From Subtercola vilae (GTDB taxonomy: Bacteria > Actinomycetota > Actinomycetes > Actinomycetales > Microbacteriaceae): a stretch of DNA of 47,420 bases. Positions 8,803 through 17,568 of this stretch are shown one piece after another (positions within the stretch are counted from its first letter, which is position 1; every line of letters begins with the position of its first letter). The stretch covers positions 1 to 47,420 of the forward strand of contig NZ_QYRT01000029.1 in the NCBI RefSeq assembly GCF_004923255.1, in the 5' to 3' direction. Both the position numbers and the translations under genes were made by a program. The notes below the pieces were generated by a model. The model made no database searches. It saw only the letters and a program-made list of their open reading frames with translations, and was not told where the DNA came from.

Positions 8803-9915
8803 TTAGAACGTGGCAGCGGCTGGGTCCCAACCAACAGGAAGGGGCGGAATCTCTGTCGCGCTCGACGTGATGCTCACCGCATTGCCACTCTCGGCCGCGT
8901 CACGGATGCCCAACAGCACGTCGAGTACATGCGACGCGAGTGCGCCTGCAGCACGCGACGGCTCACCTCTCCGAAGAGAACGCACCATATCGACGATTCC
9001 CGCGCCACGACCATACGTCGCACCCTCTGCTTCGATGATCGTCGGTTCGCTGTCGCCATAACGCCAGAGTTGGCTGCTTCCTTCGAAGGTATTCGGGTCG
9101 GGAAGGCTGATCGTTCCGTCGGTGCCGTTGATTTCGACGAAACCCATCCGAGGCAGTGCATGCTGGAACGAGAACGTGGATTGCGCGGATCGCCCCGGGC
9201 CGAATTCGATCAGTGCAGCATGGTGGGTGGGTACTTCGACCGGAAACTCTTCGCCGGCTCGCGTGCCCGTCGCAATCGTGCGCGTTGCGCGCGACTGCGA
9301 TGACACCGCCTGAACGCGGTTCGCAGCGCCGAAGACGTGCACCAGCGTCGTCACATAGTAGGGGCCCATGTCGAAGAGCGGCCCTGCACCGTGGGCGAAC
9401 AGAAAGTCCGGGTTGGGGTGCCACGCCTCCGGGCCCGGCACGTGGAACATCGTTGTAGCGGTCAATGGTTCACCGATATCGCCACGCGCTATCAAACGCA
9501 GGGCGGTTTGGATGCCCGCGCCGAGAACAGTGTCGGGGGCGCATCCCACCCGAACACCCGCTTCCTCAGCTGCTCGCAGTAGGTCGGCGGCAGATTCGTG
9601 ATCGAGAGCCACCGGTTTCTCGCTCCACACGTGCTTTCCCGCTTTGATGATGCGGTGGCCGACCTCCGTGTGTACCGCGGGAATGGTCAGGTTCACGACC
9701 AGTTCGATGTCGTCACGAGCCAGGAGTTCATCGACGGTTCCTGATGCAGCGATGCCGTATGTGTTCGCCTGGGTGCTCGCGCGTTCGAGGTTGAGGTCGG
9801 CGATGAACCGCACCTCGACGTCGGGGAAGCGGGTGAGATTGTCGAGATACTGCGTCGAGATGACGCCAGCACCGATGATACCGACGCCAACCACACCGGC
9901 TGAGGTCGAGGCCAT
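8803..9915 (-). CDS. Gfo/Idh/MocA family oxidoreductase
   Basis: A 370-residue NAD(P)-dependent dehydrogenase-like protein, paralogous to the one at 1040-2137. The Rossmann motif is VGIIGAGVISTQYLDNL (residues 10-26). The lysine motif is SEKPVALDHES near residue 94. The substrate domain carries APDTVLGAGIQTA and GAGPLFDMGPYYVTTL near residue 178. Its ATG at 9915 overlaps the stop of the TIM-barrel isomerase gene by one base (TAATG), so the two are translated together. The pairing of a sugar epimerase-like TIM barrel with this type of dehydrogenase is common in inositol, keto-sugar and glycoside catabolism. The actual substrate is not evident. Confidence 0.9.
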   Translation of the reverse strand: MASTSAGVVGVGIIGAGVISTQYLDNLTRFPDVEVRFIADLNLERASTQANTYGIAASGTVDELLARDDIELVVNLTIPAVHTEVGHRIIKAGKHVWSEKPVALDHESAADLLRAAEEAGVRVGCAPDTVLGAGIQTALRLIARGDIGEPLTATTMFHVPGPEAWHPNPDFLFAHGAGPLFDMGPYYVTTLVHVFGAANRVQAVSSQSRATRTIATGTRAGEEFPVEVPTHHAALIEFGPGRSAQSTFSFQHALPRMGFVEINGTDGTISLPDPNTFEGSSQLWRYGDSEPTIIEAEGATYGRGAGIVDMVRSLRRGEPSRAAGALASHVLDVLLGIRDAAESGNAVSITSSATEIPPLPVGWDPAAATF

Positions 9916-10751
9916 TACGCGGTCACCTCGGCGTCGTTCTGCTTCAGCCAGGCAAAGGACTCGGCAATTCCGGCGAAGACATCTCCCGAGTACGCATCGA
10001 ACTCGACCACTCGCAGCGCGTGAGGAGCGGCACGGAGCACTCCGATGACGTCGACATCACCTTGCCCTGCGGGTGTCTGGTTCTCGAACGCCGCCTTCAA
10101 TGCGGCAGGCACGACAAGAGCATCTTCGCTGCTCGGCAGGATGGTGGCGATGTCTTCGCTGATCTTTCCGTCTTTGATGTGCAGCGCCTGAACGCGGTCA
10201 CCGAGCTGACGCAGGAGCGCTGGAGCATCAGCGCTGCCCACCGTCGCCCAGAACGTATCGACCTCGAGAGCGACGTTGGGTGTGAGGAGGTCGAGGAATA
10301 TTTCGTATGCCGGGCGCCCGTTGATCCGGTTCACGAATTCCCACTGATGGTTGTGGTAGCCGAATTGCAGCCCCCGCTCCGCCGCCTGCTCTGCCAGAGC
10401 ATTGACGCGATCGGCGAGTGCCTGAACGCTGCTGACGCTCTGCCAGCGTTCGGTCGGGATGAACGGATCAATCACTAGGCTGATTTCAAGCTCAGCGGCC
10501 GCATCGAAGATCACGCTGGCGTCGGGTGCGTCGATCGTCGCGGCATGCCCCGACGGCGCAGTCACGCCCGCAGCGGCAAAGGCTCGCTTGTAGTCGTCGA
10601 TTCGAAGGTGGAACGCATACGGCTCAACGCTGGCGAATCCGATCTCAGCGAGGCGCTCGATTGCCCGATCAATGTTCTCGTCAACGGCGTCTCGAATCGA
10701 GTAAAGCTGTACCGATGGCTTTGTCAGGGACTGTACCGACGGCTTTGTCAT
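9915..10751 (-). CDS. Sugar phosphate isomerase/epimerase-like TIM barrel protein
   Basis: A 278-residue xylose-isomerase-like TIM barrel (AP endonuclease family 2 fold). Such proteins use a divalent metal to isomerise or epimerise keto sugars, and some cleave 3-keto-glycosides. The start SVQLYSIRDAVDENIDRAIE and the first helix IGFASVEPYAF are typical. Likely metal ligands lie in FGYHNHQWEF (about residues 130-140), LEVDTFW (about 162-168), LHIKDGK (about 190-196) and RVVEFDAYSGD near the C-terminus. ATG at 10751 follows GGAGATCTTCA. An oddity is the N-terminus, where the hexapeptide TKPSVQ occurs twice, eight residues apart. This reflects a 24-nt tandem duplication in the DNA; the second copy looks like the native start of the fold. 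It heads the operon with the dehydrogenase at 8803 and is divergent from the TetR gene. Confidence 0.88.
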   Translation of the reverse strand: MTKPSVQSLTKPSVQLYSIRDAVDENIDRAIERLAEIGFASVEPYAFHLRIDDYKRAFAAAGVTAPSGHAATIDAPDASVIFDAAAELEISLVIDPFIPTERWQSVSSVQALADRVNALAEQAAERGLQFGYHNHQWEFVNRINGRPAYEIFLDLLTPNVALEVDTFWATVGSADAPALLRQLGDRVQALHIKDGKISEDIATILPSSEDALVVPAALKAAFENQTPAGQGDVDVIGVLRAAPHALRVVEFDAYSGDVFAGIAESFAWLKQNDAEVTA

Positions 10752-10878
10752 TGAAGATCTCCTTCACGTGCACCTGTTGCGGCGAATGATCATTGGTTTA
10801 CATGGCTAATTCTACCAAAATTCTTACATTGGAAGAGTTTTGATTCGGTATCTGGTGGGAACTCCGTACCATGGCACC
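10752..10878. promoter_or_regulatory. Divergent promoter region with candidate TetR operator
   Basis: This 127-bp gap separates the divergent isomerase operon and the TetR gene. It holds a perfect 10-bp palindrome AATGATCATT (10785-10794). Next to it, two related motifs, CCATGTAAACC and CCAATGTAAG on the minus strand, surround an AT-rich core. TetR-family regulators usually bind palindromes of this kind between divergent genes, repressing both themselves and the neighbouring operon. The motifs are seen; the binding is inferred. Confidence 0.45.
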
Positions 10879-11493
10879 ATGGCAAAGCACATTCCGACGG
10901 AAGGTGGCCTCCGACGCACGAAAAGCGCCGAGCGGCGTGCCGAAATTCTCGAACACACGATCACCCTTTTCGCGGAACAGGGTACTGATGCGTCGCTTCG
11001 CGCGATCGGCGGTGCCATCGGGGTCTCGCACGCTGCGCTTCGGTATTATTTCGCGTCGCGAGACGAACTGTTGGTCGAGGTCTACCGTTCTCATGAGAAC
11101 GAACGGCGAGAGCAGCCAGCACCACGACACGCTTCAGCCGTGGCCTCAATGACGAGAAGCGCTGAACGCAATGCCAGCATTCCAGGACTCGTCGAGCTCT
11201 ACGCCACGCTGACGACGGACGCCCTCCACGCGGCCCGACATCCTGTGACCCACGAATTCATTCTGAATCGGTTTCGGCGCGTTCGTTCAGAATTGTCAGA
11301 GAAGGTTCGCGAGAGCCAGCTTTCGGGCGACCTGCCAGCCGATCTCGACTCCGAGGATGTCGCCGCGCTGGTGACGGCCGCATCCGATGGCCTGCAGCTG
11401 CAGTGGCTGGTCGATCCTGAGGCAGTGGATCCGCGTCGATCATTGGCGCTATTGGACCACCTGCTTCAGCCGAATGAAGGTCCAGTGTTGTGA
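10879..11493 (+). CDS. TetR/AcrR family transcriptional regulator
   Basis: A 204-residue ligand-responsive repressor. The N-terminal DNA-binding domain runs from RRAEILEHTITLFAEQG through ASLRAIGGAIGVSHAALRYYF (residues 17-55), a clear TetR helix-turn-helix. The C-terminal region is helical and variable, and forms the ligand pocket and dimer interface. The open frame extends 13 codons upstream to a TTG at 10840, but ATG at 10879 gives the normal family start (MAKHIPTEGG). It is divergent from the isomerase/dehydrogenase operon and is its most likely controller. Downstream it runs tail-to-tail into a GMC oxidoreductase relic at 11516. Confidence 0.88.
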   Translation: MAKHIPTEGGLRRTKSAERRAEILEHTITLFAEQGTDASLRAIGGAIGVSHAALRYYFASRDELLVEVYRSHENERREQPAPRHASAVASMTRSAERNASIPGLVELYATLTTDALHAARHPVTHEFILNRFRRVRSELSEKVRESQLSGDLPADLDSEDVAALVTAASDGLQLQWLVDPEAVDPRRSLALLDHLLQPNEGPVL

Positions 11494-11515
11494 AACCCCG
11501 CAGCTCTCGAAGGCT

Positions 11516-11695
11516 TCACCGTGGCGAGTGATCGGGCAGGTGCTCGGCGACGCGGAATGCGTTCGCCATCAGGGTTAAGGTGGGATTCACGCTTCCATTG
11601 GTGGGGTGAAGTGACCCGTCGGCGACGTAGATGCGTCGAGCGCCGTGAACCTTGCCGAAAGCGTCAGTCGCTGATGTCTCCGGGTTGGGGTCTGA
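11516..11695 (-). pseudogene. GMC oxidoreductase, C-terminal remnant
   Basis: Translating the minus strand gives about 60 residues matching the C-terminus of glucose-methanol-choline oxidoreductases (FAD-dependent sugar or alcohol dehydrogenases). They include TDAFGKVHGARRIYVADGS, then a PTNGSVNPTLTLMANAFR block, then a stop at 11516. The Asn in the NPTLT motif is at the position of the family's conserved catalytic-site Asn/His. Everything upstream is missing. Homology stops at the inverted repeat that opens at 11684, and a stop codon follows in frame, so the gene was cut by that element. It is convergent with the TetR gene and on the same strand as the sugar isomerase operon, suggesting that the locus once encoded a sugar 3-oxidase-type enzyme. 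Confidence 0.75.
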
Positions 11696-11971
11696 CCAGT
11701 AGCGGGACGGCCATTGGCGGTAAGGCTTGAACGGGGCGCGATGGCTGGTGTTCCGTGTTCAAAATCTTTGGATTGTGCGACGACCGCAGCGACGAGCCGC
11801 CTGCCCTAGGTGATGTGTCCAGAACCCATCTCGGATCCCTAGCGAGCCTGTCGCTGTTTTGATATTGGTTCTGGACACAGAGCTAGCGGTTAAGTCCTCA
11901 ATTTTGCCCACCTGAGCCACTGAGCCAGCCCTTACCGCCAACCATCGTTCCTGTACTGGTCAGACCCCAAC
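11684..11971. mobile_element. 288-bp palindromic, ORF-free element (MITE-like)
   Basis: The ends are an 18-bp perfect inverted repeat, GTTGGGGTCTGACCAGTA at 11684-11701 and its complement at 11954-11971. The repeat continues inward imperfectly to a second perfect block, TTGGCGGTAAGG, giving arms of about 42 bp. Inside is another perfect 12-bp inverted pair, GTGTCCAGAACC at 11815-11826 and its complement at 11867-11878. No coding frame is supported. This looks like a miniature inverted-repeat element or an internally deleted insertion sequence. Its left end coincides with the break in the GMC gene. No clear target duplication was seen. Confidence 0.6.
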
Positions 11972-11992
11972 GCCCCAACCCGTCTTGGATCG

Positions 11993-12019
11993 CCCATGGG
12001 TTATGAGGCGTCTCGCCGG
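11993..12019 (+). repeat. 27-bp direct repeat, copy 2 of 3
   Basis: The same sequence as copy 1 at 93-119, with two differences. It lies just upstream of the OLD nuclease/helicase pair. The following 80 bp contain motifs (TTTGCGC, TGTTGCATC) that also appear in related form after copies 1 and 3. I read it as a possible end of a mobile element carrying the defence genes. That is inference. Confidence 0.6.
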
Positions 12020-12194
12020 CTCAACAAAACCCGGCGATAATGACGATTCTTTGCGCTGAATAGCCGAATGTTGCATCGGTAACGAAACACCTGGTTGCTG
12101 ACAACGCGATGCTCTGGATCAGCGACGCGGTCGATTGATCAGTCGAGCCGGCGACGACTGGATGCGAGCATTTAACGAGGTTTGCCAATCAGCT

Positions 12195-14579
12195 ATGCCA
12201 GCATGGGGCATGCGCATCGAAGCTGTAGAGATTCGAAACTTTCGTAAATTGGCTTCCGTCCGTTTGGATTTTTCCAAACAAACGACGCTCCTCGTCGGGG
12301 CTAACAACAGCGGCAAGACGTCAGCGTTGATCGCTCTCCGTTCTTTCCTCAAGCAGGGGATCTCGGCCTTTAGTAAAAACGACTTGACGCTGTCGAGATG
12401 GCAAGAAGTCAATGACATTGGTGCAGGCTGGGCAGTGGACCCTTCGGTCACATTGCCCGGAACCTGGGCCGGCCTTTTGCCCAGCCTCGACGTTTGGCTC
12501 CATGTCGAGGACGACGAGGTTCATCGCGTAAGTCCTCTCATCCCTACCCTTGACTGGACCGGCGGCCGAGTAGGGGTTCGCTTCGCTCTAGAACCAAAGG
12601 ATGAAGAGAATCTGGCTCGCACTTTCCACGACGCCTGGACCGCGACGCAGGCACTTAAAGCGGCCTGGCGCTTACCCGCAGAAACGGCGCCTGTTATATT
12701 GTCCAGCGCATCGACCAACCATAACGTCGGACACGAGGCGGTGGACTATGGGGCGGACCACGTATCCGCTGTGCAGACCGACCAACCGCTATTGAGTGCG
12801 CCAGAACCGCGCGATTTGTCTCTCTGGCCAGATGATCTAATCGACTTTCTTTCGAAATACTTTCAGACTCACCTAGTGCTGCGGCATTACGTACTGGATC
12901 CCGAGAAGTTTCAGCCGCCGATGAAAGACTGCGCATGCGTTCAAGACCTGCCTCGAGATTCGGAACCGCTGGCGTCGAATCCTCTAGCTGACATCGTTCT
13001 TATAGACGAGATCAACGCTCAGCGAGGACTCGGCGACGCTGGAGAGCACGCGGCGGATGCGTCAACGGGTCGGATCTCCGACACGGCCAGGTTGTCTCGG
13101 CAGTTAAGCGATTACTACACCAAGCACCTCGACCCAGCCGAGAATCCTGGGCCGGAAGACCTCCATGCGCTCCAGACGATTGCCGTGGCCCAAGAGGATT
13201 TCGACGCCAGGTTGAAGCAGGCATTCAAGGTCGCCTTTGATGAGATGGCGGGTCTGAGCTATCCGGGCGTAACCGACCCCCGGATTCGAGTGGCCTCTAA
13301 ACTGAGTGCCGCAGAAAGTCTCAGGCATGAATCCGCAGTTTCCTTTGAGCTGAAAGGAACTGGTGGCCTCGCTACGAGCGAGATGTACCTGCCCGAAGGA
13401 CAGAACGGTTTGGGCTATCAGAATTTGATCTCGATGGTCTTCCGCCTCATGAGTTTCCGAGATCGATGGCTGCACGTGGGCAAGGCCGCCAAACCCATGT
13501 CGGATGCTTCGATCCAGCCCATCCATCTCGTCCTCGTAGAGGAACCGGAAGCTCACCTACACGTCCAGGTTCAGCAGGTCTTCGCGAAAAAGGCGTTCGA
13601 CGTGCTCCGCAATCACATTGATCTTCTTGACAAGTCGGAACTAACGACGCAACTCGTCATCAGTACTCACTCGAGCCACATCGCTCACGAACTACCGTAC
13701 GAGAGCCTGCGCTACTTCCGAAGACTCGAAGCTGGTGCCAATGGGGTCAACGTACCCACGTCCAATGTGATCAACGTGGACCTGGCCTACGGCACCACGC
13801 AGGACACGCAGCGCTTCGTCCAGCGTTATCTCCGCGTTCAGCACGCCGACATATTCTTCGCCGACGCATTGATCTTGGTGGAGGGCAGTGCCGAGAAGAT
13901 GCTTGTTCCGCTTTTTATCAAGCACCGTCACCCGGCCCTTTATCAGGCATACGTAACGATGCTCGAGATCGGTGGCAGCCATGCCCACCGCCTTCAGCCC
14001 TTGATCGACGCTCTCAAAATCCCCACTCTGGTCGTAACGGATCTCGATCCGAAGTTCGAGAGTGGTCCAAACGCGCCCACTCAACGGGGAGTGAAGCAAA
14101 TTAGCGGCAATCCGACACTGAAGAACTGGTCCGACCTTGATTCCGACGTGGATTCCCTTTTGGAAGCCCACACAGAGGCCAAGATCAAAAAGGGCGACGA
14201 CCAGTACGCAGTCCGGTTCGCTTATCAGACCGCCGTTACCGTCTCGCTTGATACGACCACGGAAGAAGCTCTCCCGAGCACGTTTGAAGATGCCCTTGCC
14301 TTCGAAAACGTTTCTTTCTTTCGAACGCTAGCGGGTACCGGGCTGACCAGAAAGTTCAGAGATATTCTCACTACCGAAACAGATGTCAAATCGGCGGCGG
14401 CGAAGCTTCACGCGGCCTTGACCTCCGGGAGTAAGGCGGAATTCGCCCTCGACATCATGATGTCGGTCGATTTTGAGAAGATGACGCCGCCTCGTTACAT
14501 CGACGAAGGACTTACGTGGCTGGAGGAGCGGATGCAGAAGCAGGAACTGACCGTCAACGGTGACACAGATGCCGAGTGA
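12195..14579 (+). CDS. Class 2 OLD-family ATP-dependent endonuclease (GajA-like)
   Basis: A protein of about 794 residues combining an SMC/RecF-like ABC ATPase with a C-terminal TOPRIM nuclease. The ATPase has IEAVEIRNFRKL, then Walker A VGANNSGKTSAL (about residues 34-45), a signature-like QNGLGYQNLISM near 415, and Walker B LVLVEEPEAHLH near 455. The TOPRIM domain shows the acidic DALILVEGSAEK (about 560) and IPTLVVTDLDPKF (about 615). The C-terminus has the FALDIM...YIDEGLTWLEERM ending seen in class 2 OLD proteins. Class 2 OLD nucleases pair with UvrD-like helicases, as GajA with GajB in Gabija anti-phage defence. The helicase gene here overlaps by 11 nt. GajA is usually shorter (under 600 residues), so this is a large variant with a long insert between the ATPase halves. 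Start: ATG 12195, or ATG 12210 as alternative. Confidence 0.85.
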   Translation: MPAWGMRIEAVEIRNFRKLASVRLDFSKQTTLLVGANNSGKTSALIALRSFLKQGISAFSKNDLTLSRWQEVNDIGAGWAVDPSVTLPGTWAGLLPSLDVWLHVEDDEVHRVSPLIPTLDWTGGRVGVRFALEPKDEENLARTFHDAWTATQALKAAWRLPAETAPVILSSASTNHNVGHEAVDYGADHVSAVQTDQPLLSAPEPRDLSLWPDDLIDFLSKYFQTHLVLRHYVLDPEKFQPPMKDCACVQDLPRDSEPLASNPLADIVLIDEINAQRGLGDAGEHAADASTGRISDTARLSRQLSDYYTKHLDPAENPGPEDLHALQTIAVAQEDFDARLKQAFKVAFDEMAGLSYPGVTDPRIRVASKLSAAESLRHESAVSFELKGTGGLATSEMYLPEGQNGLGYQNLISMVFRLMSFRDRWLHVGKAAKPMSDASIQPIHLVLVEEPEAHLHVQVQQVFAKKAFDVLRNHIDLLDKSELTTQLVISTHSSHIAHELPYESLRYFRRLEAGANGVNVPTSNVINVDLAYGTTQDTQRFVQRYLRVQHADIFFADALILVEGSAEKMLVPLFIKHRHPALYQAYVTMLEIGGSHAHRLQPLIDALKIPTLVVTDLDPKFESGPNAPTQRGVKQISGNPTLKNWSDLDSDVDSLLEAHTEAKIKKGDDQYAVRFAYQTAVTVSLDTTTEEALPSTFEDALAFENVSFFRTLAGTGLTRKFRDILTTETDVKSAAAKLHAALTSGSKAEFALDIMMSVDFEKMTPPRYIDEGLTWLEERMQKQELTVNGDTDAE

Positions 14580-16455
14580 CCCCTCGGTCGACGACAAGGT
14601 CGATGCTGAGATCGCTGAGTACCTCACACCCGAAGCTGCGCGGTCGTTCTTCCTTTATGCGGGTGCCGGCTCGGGCAAAACGCGATCACTCGTTTTGGCC
14701 CTCCAGGATGCAACAAGAAAGCGAGGACACGACCTGACCCTTCGGGGGCAACAGATCGCGGTTATCACTTTCACCAATGCCGCCGCCGACGAGATCTCCA
14801 GCCGCCTCGACTTCGATCCTCTGATCACCGTTTCCACAATTCACTCTTTCGCCTGGCGCCTCGTAAACGAATTCCAAGAAGACATCCGCGACTGGATGAA
14901 GCGTGAACTCCAAGCGTCAGTCGCATCGCTGCAGGCTTCCCCGAGCAAGTCCGGCACAAAGAAAGAGGCGGACCGAATCGACCGACTGGAACGGGATCTA
15001 GAGCGCACCGCGACGATCGATCGCATTCGGCGGTTTACATACAACCCAGCGGGTGAGAATCGTGAAAGAGAAGCTCTCAATCACTCTCAGGTGATCAAGC
15101 TGACAGCGCATCTGCTCGTAAGCAAACCCACACTTGCTCACATCCTCGTGACAAGGCATCCGATCCTCTTTATTGACGAGAGTCAGGACACGAACAAGAC
15201 CCTTCTGGAGGCCTTCATGCACGTGGCCGTGGAATGGGAGGGACGGTTTGTGCTGGGTCTATTCGGCGACACGATGCAGCGCATCTACAACGAGGGCAAG
15301 ACCGACATTGAAACTTCCATCCCGACGTCGTGGGCAACGCCGGCCAAAGTCATGAACCACCGCAGTCCCGAACGCATCGTCGAATTAGGCAATCGCATAC
15401 GAGCTGATGTAGATGACCACGCGCAGCAGTCACGAGAAGATCGAGGAACTGGGACCGTCAGGTTGTTCCTCGCGGCGGCTAGCTCGGACACCGTCACTGT
15501 CGAGACGGTCGCCTCCGAAATGATGGCCGAGATCACCGGCGACACCGACTGGACCATCTCCGCAACAGACGACGTTCGAACAGGCAAGAATCCGGCAGTG
15601 AAACGCCTGATTCTTGAGCACAGCATGGCCGCCCAACGATTTGGATTTGCGGAGATATTCGCCGCCCTGAGATCCGTACCAGGAGACAACACAAGCATTC
15701 TGGATGGGTCAGTACCCGAACTGCAGGTCTTCTTGAATCAGGTCGTTCCTTTGATTCAAGCCCATCAGCGTGGCGACAAATTTACCGTCGCTCGAATCGT
15801 GCGTGAGAACTCCCCGCTGATGACGAGGGAGCGCCTTAATCAAGTCTCCTCGGAAGCGGGGATCCTTCGAGCGATCCTTTCGGAGTGCCAGGCCGCAGTA
15901 GACCAGCTCACGAACCTTTGGAGTGGAAACCTGGTTCCCACACTCGGGCAGGTTGCTGGGGTTCTAGAAGCAACTCGCTTATTCCCATTGCCCACTTCCA
16001 TCAAAACGGCACTGATGGCGGCCCAAGTGGAAGGTGAGGCCGAAGCCTCAACTGCTGGCATCGAATCATGGCAACGGTGCCTAAACTCATCCTTCAGCCA
16101 AGTTGAGCGCTACGGGCGCTACTTTGCCGGTGAAACACCGTTCGCAACTCATCAGGGCGTGAAGGGTCTGGAATTCCCTCGCGTTATGGTCGTCATCAGT
16201 GATGAGGAAGCCGGTGGGTTCATGTTCAGCTACGAGAAGCTGCTGGGCGCCAAGGGACTGACGGCAACCGATATTTCGAACGCAGCCAAGGGGAAGGATT
16301 CGTCCCTGAGTCGCACCAGGCGCCTCATGTATGTCACGGCGAGCAGAGCCTCTGAAGCCCTCGCAATTGTCGCGTACACGAGCGACCCCCAAGCCGTGCG
16401 CAGATTCGCGATCGACAACGAGTGGTTCTCTGACAAGGAAATCATCACTCTCTAG
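14569..16455 (+). CDS. UvrD/Rep-type superfamily 1 helicase (GajB-like)
   Basis: A 628-residue SF1 helicase. Motif I (Walker A) is AGAGSGKTRSL near residue 34, motif Ia QIAVITFTNAAADEI near 65, and motif II ILFIDESQDTN near 200 (DESQ, a normal UvrD-type DExQ box). Motif III is FGDTMQRIY, motif IV lies around MNHRSPERIVELGNRI, motif V is HQGVKGLEFPRVMVV near 525, and motif VI is RLMYVTASRASEALAIV near 590. Its ATG overlaps the nuclease stop by 11 nt, so the two are one translational unit. In Gabija, GajB senses DNA termini and activates the GajA nuclease. Here the gene is longer than typical GajB (about 500 residues). The system is best called Gabija-like until tested. Confidence 0.87.
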   Translation: MPSDPSVDDKVDAEIAEYLTPEAARSFFLYAGAGSGKTRSLVLALQDATRKRGHDLTLRGQQIAVITFTNAAADEISSRLDFDPLITVSTIHSFAWRLVNEFQEDIRDWMKRELQASVASLQASPSKSGTKKEADRIDRLERDLERTATIDRIRRFTYNPAGENREREALNHSQVIKLTAHLLVSKPTLAHILVTRHPILFIDESQDTNKTLLEAFMHVAVEWEGRFVLGLFGDTMQRIYNEGKTDIETSIPTSWATPAKVMNHRSPERIVELGNRIRADVDDHAQQSREDRGTGTVRLFLAAASSDTVTVETVASEMMAEITGDTDWTISATDDVRTGKNPAVKRLILEHSMAAQRFGFAEIFAALRSVPGDNTSILDGSVPELQVFLNQVVPLIQAHQRGDKFTVARIVRENSPLMTRERLNQVSSEAGILRAILSECQAAVDQLTNLWSGNLVPTLGQVAGVLEATRLFPLPTSIKTALMAAQVEGEAEASTAGIESWQRCLNSSFSQVERYGRYFAGETPFATHQGVKGLEFPRVMVVISDEEAGGFMFSYEKLLGAKGLTATDISNAAKGKDSSLSRTRRLMYVTASRASEALAIVAYTSDPQAVRRFAIDNEWFSDKEIITL

Positions 16456-16815
16456 TCGGATTGCCCGATCCGGAGGTGGCGGCCAATCGCTGCTGGGTGG
16501 CCTGCCGCGGCGCTAACCAATGGTGTCGGATTACTCGTGGGTAGACCAAGGCACAGTCTGCCCTCGAGTTAGCGACGCGAAGGGCCGATGCCCACCACAC
16601 GACCTCCGAAGTCTGGGTGGTCCGATGCCTGCCAACATGAGGCTGCGGGTTTGGCTCGTCTGGTGACGATGCACAGTAAGCGGAGGGATAACGGCAACAT
16701 TGAGTATTTGCTTGTGTGGGGGCCAGTGGATATTGCCTTTGGGGGCCACGGGTATTGCCTTCGGGGGCCGGGCTGTCGCGCGGTCGGGGCCACGGTCGCC
16801 CGACCGCGCGAGCAG

Positions 16816-17568
16816 TTATGCCGTGACCCGTCCGGCGGTGTGTTCTCGCATGTTGTGGCCGCCGGTCTCGACCCAGATGGTGTTGTGCACGATGCGGTCC
16901 ATGATCGCGTCGGCGTGAACGCCGGAGCCGAGGCGTTGGTGCCAATCGCGTTGGGCGTATTGGGTGCAGAACACTGTTGATGTTTGGTCGTAGCGGCGTT
17001 CGAGGAGCTCTAGCAGCATGCTCCGGGTGGACTCGTCGGGTTCGTCGAGGAGCCATTCATCGATCACTAACAGAGTGAACGACGAGTACTTGTTCAGAAA
17101 TTTGGTCGTCCCGGAGGGCTTATCGCGGGCCAGTTGCCACGCCTCTTCGAGTTCCGGCATTCGGATGTAGTGCGCTCGTACCCGGTGCGAGCAGGCCGCT
17201 TTCGCCAACGCGCACCCCAGATATGATTTCCCCGACCCGGTGAAGCCTTGGAAGACGACATTCTGCTGCCGGTCGATGAATGAACACGTGCCGAGGCCTG
17301 CGATTATGGACCGGTCAAGGCCGCGTTCCTCGACGAGGTCCAGGCGGCGCAGGTCAGCGTTCGGGTAACGCAGGTTCGCCCGGCGGATCAGTCCCTCGAC
17401 CTTGGTTTGGGTGAAGACGGAGTGGGCGTCATCGACGGCGACTTTGAGCTTTTCCTCGAACGTCAACCCCAGCGTCAGAACATCGTCCTGGGCATCGAAC
17501 GCGTCCAACAAGGTGGCGACACCCATTTCGCGGAGTTTGCGTTTGGTCTCGATATCGATCCGGCTCAC
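16816..17568 (-). CDS. istB: IS21-family helper ATPase IstB
   Basis: A 250-residue AAA+ ATPase that helps the IS21 transposase IstA select target DNA and assemble the strand-transfer complex. Walker A is seen as FQGFTGSGKSYLGCALAKAA (about residues 105-124), and Walker B as FTLLVIDEWLLDEP near 170. The C-terminal part contains STVFCTQYAQRDWHQRLGSG and DRIVHNT, typical of IstB. Its start overlaps the end of istA (ATGA), as in other IS21 elements. Length matches the family (about 245-265 residues), and no defect is visible. Confidence 0.93.
   Translation of the reverse strand: MSRIDIETKRKLREMGVATLLDAFDAQDDVLTLGLTFEEKLKVAVDDAHSVFTQTKVEGLIRRANLRYPNADLRRLDLVEERGLDRSIIAGLGTCSFIDRQQNVVFQGFTGSGKSYLGCALAKAACSHRVRAHYIRMPELEEAWQLARDKPSGTTKFLNKYSSFTLLVIDEWLLDEPDESTRSMLLELLERRYDQTSTVFCTQYAQRDWHQRLGSGVHADAIMDRIVHNTIWVETGGHNMREHTAGRVTA

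Noticed and set aside
16445-17056. Minus-strand 203-residue frame across the IS21 left end
   Set aside because: It spans the IS terminal repeats and part of istB in another frame; composition is Arg/Pro-rich, as for non-coding frames in GC-rich DNA.
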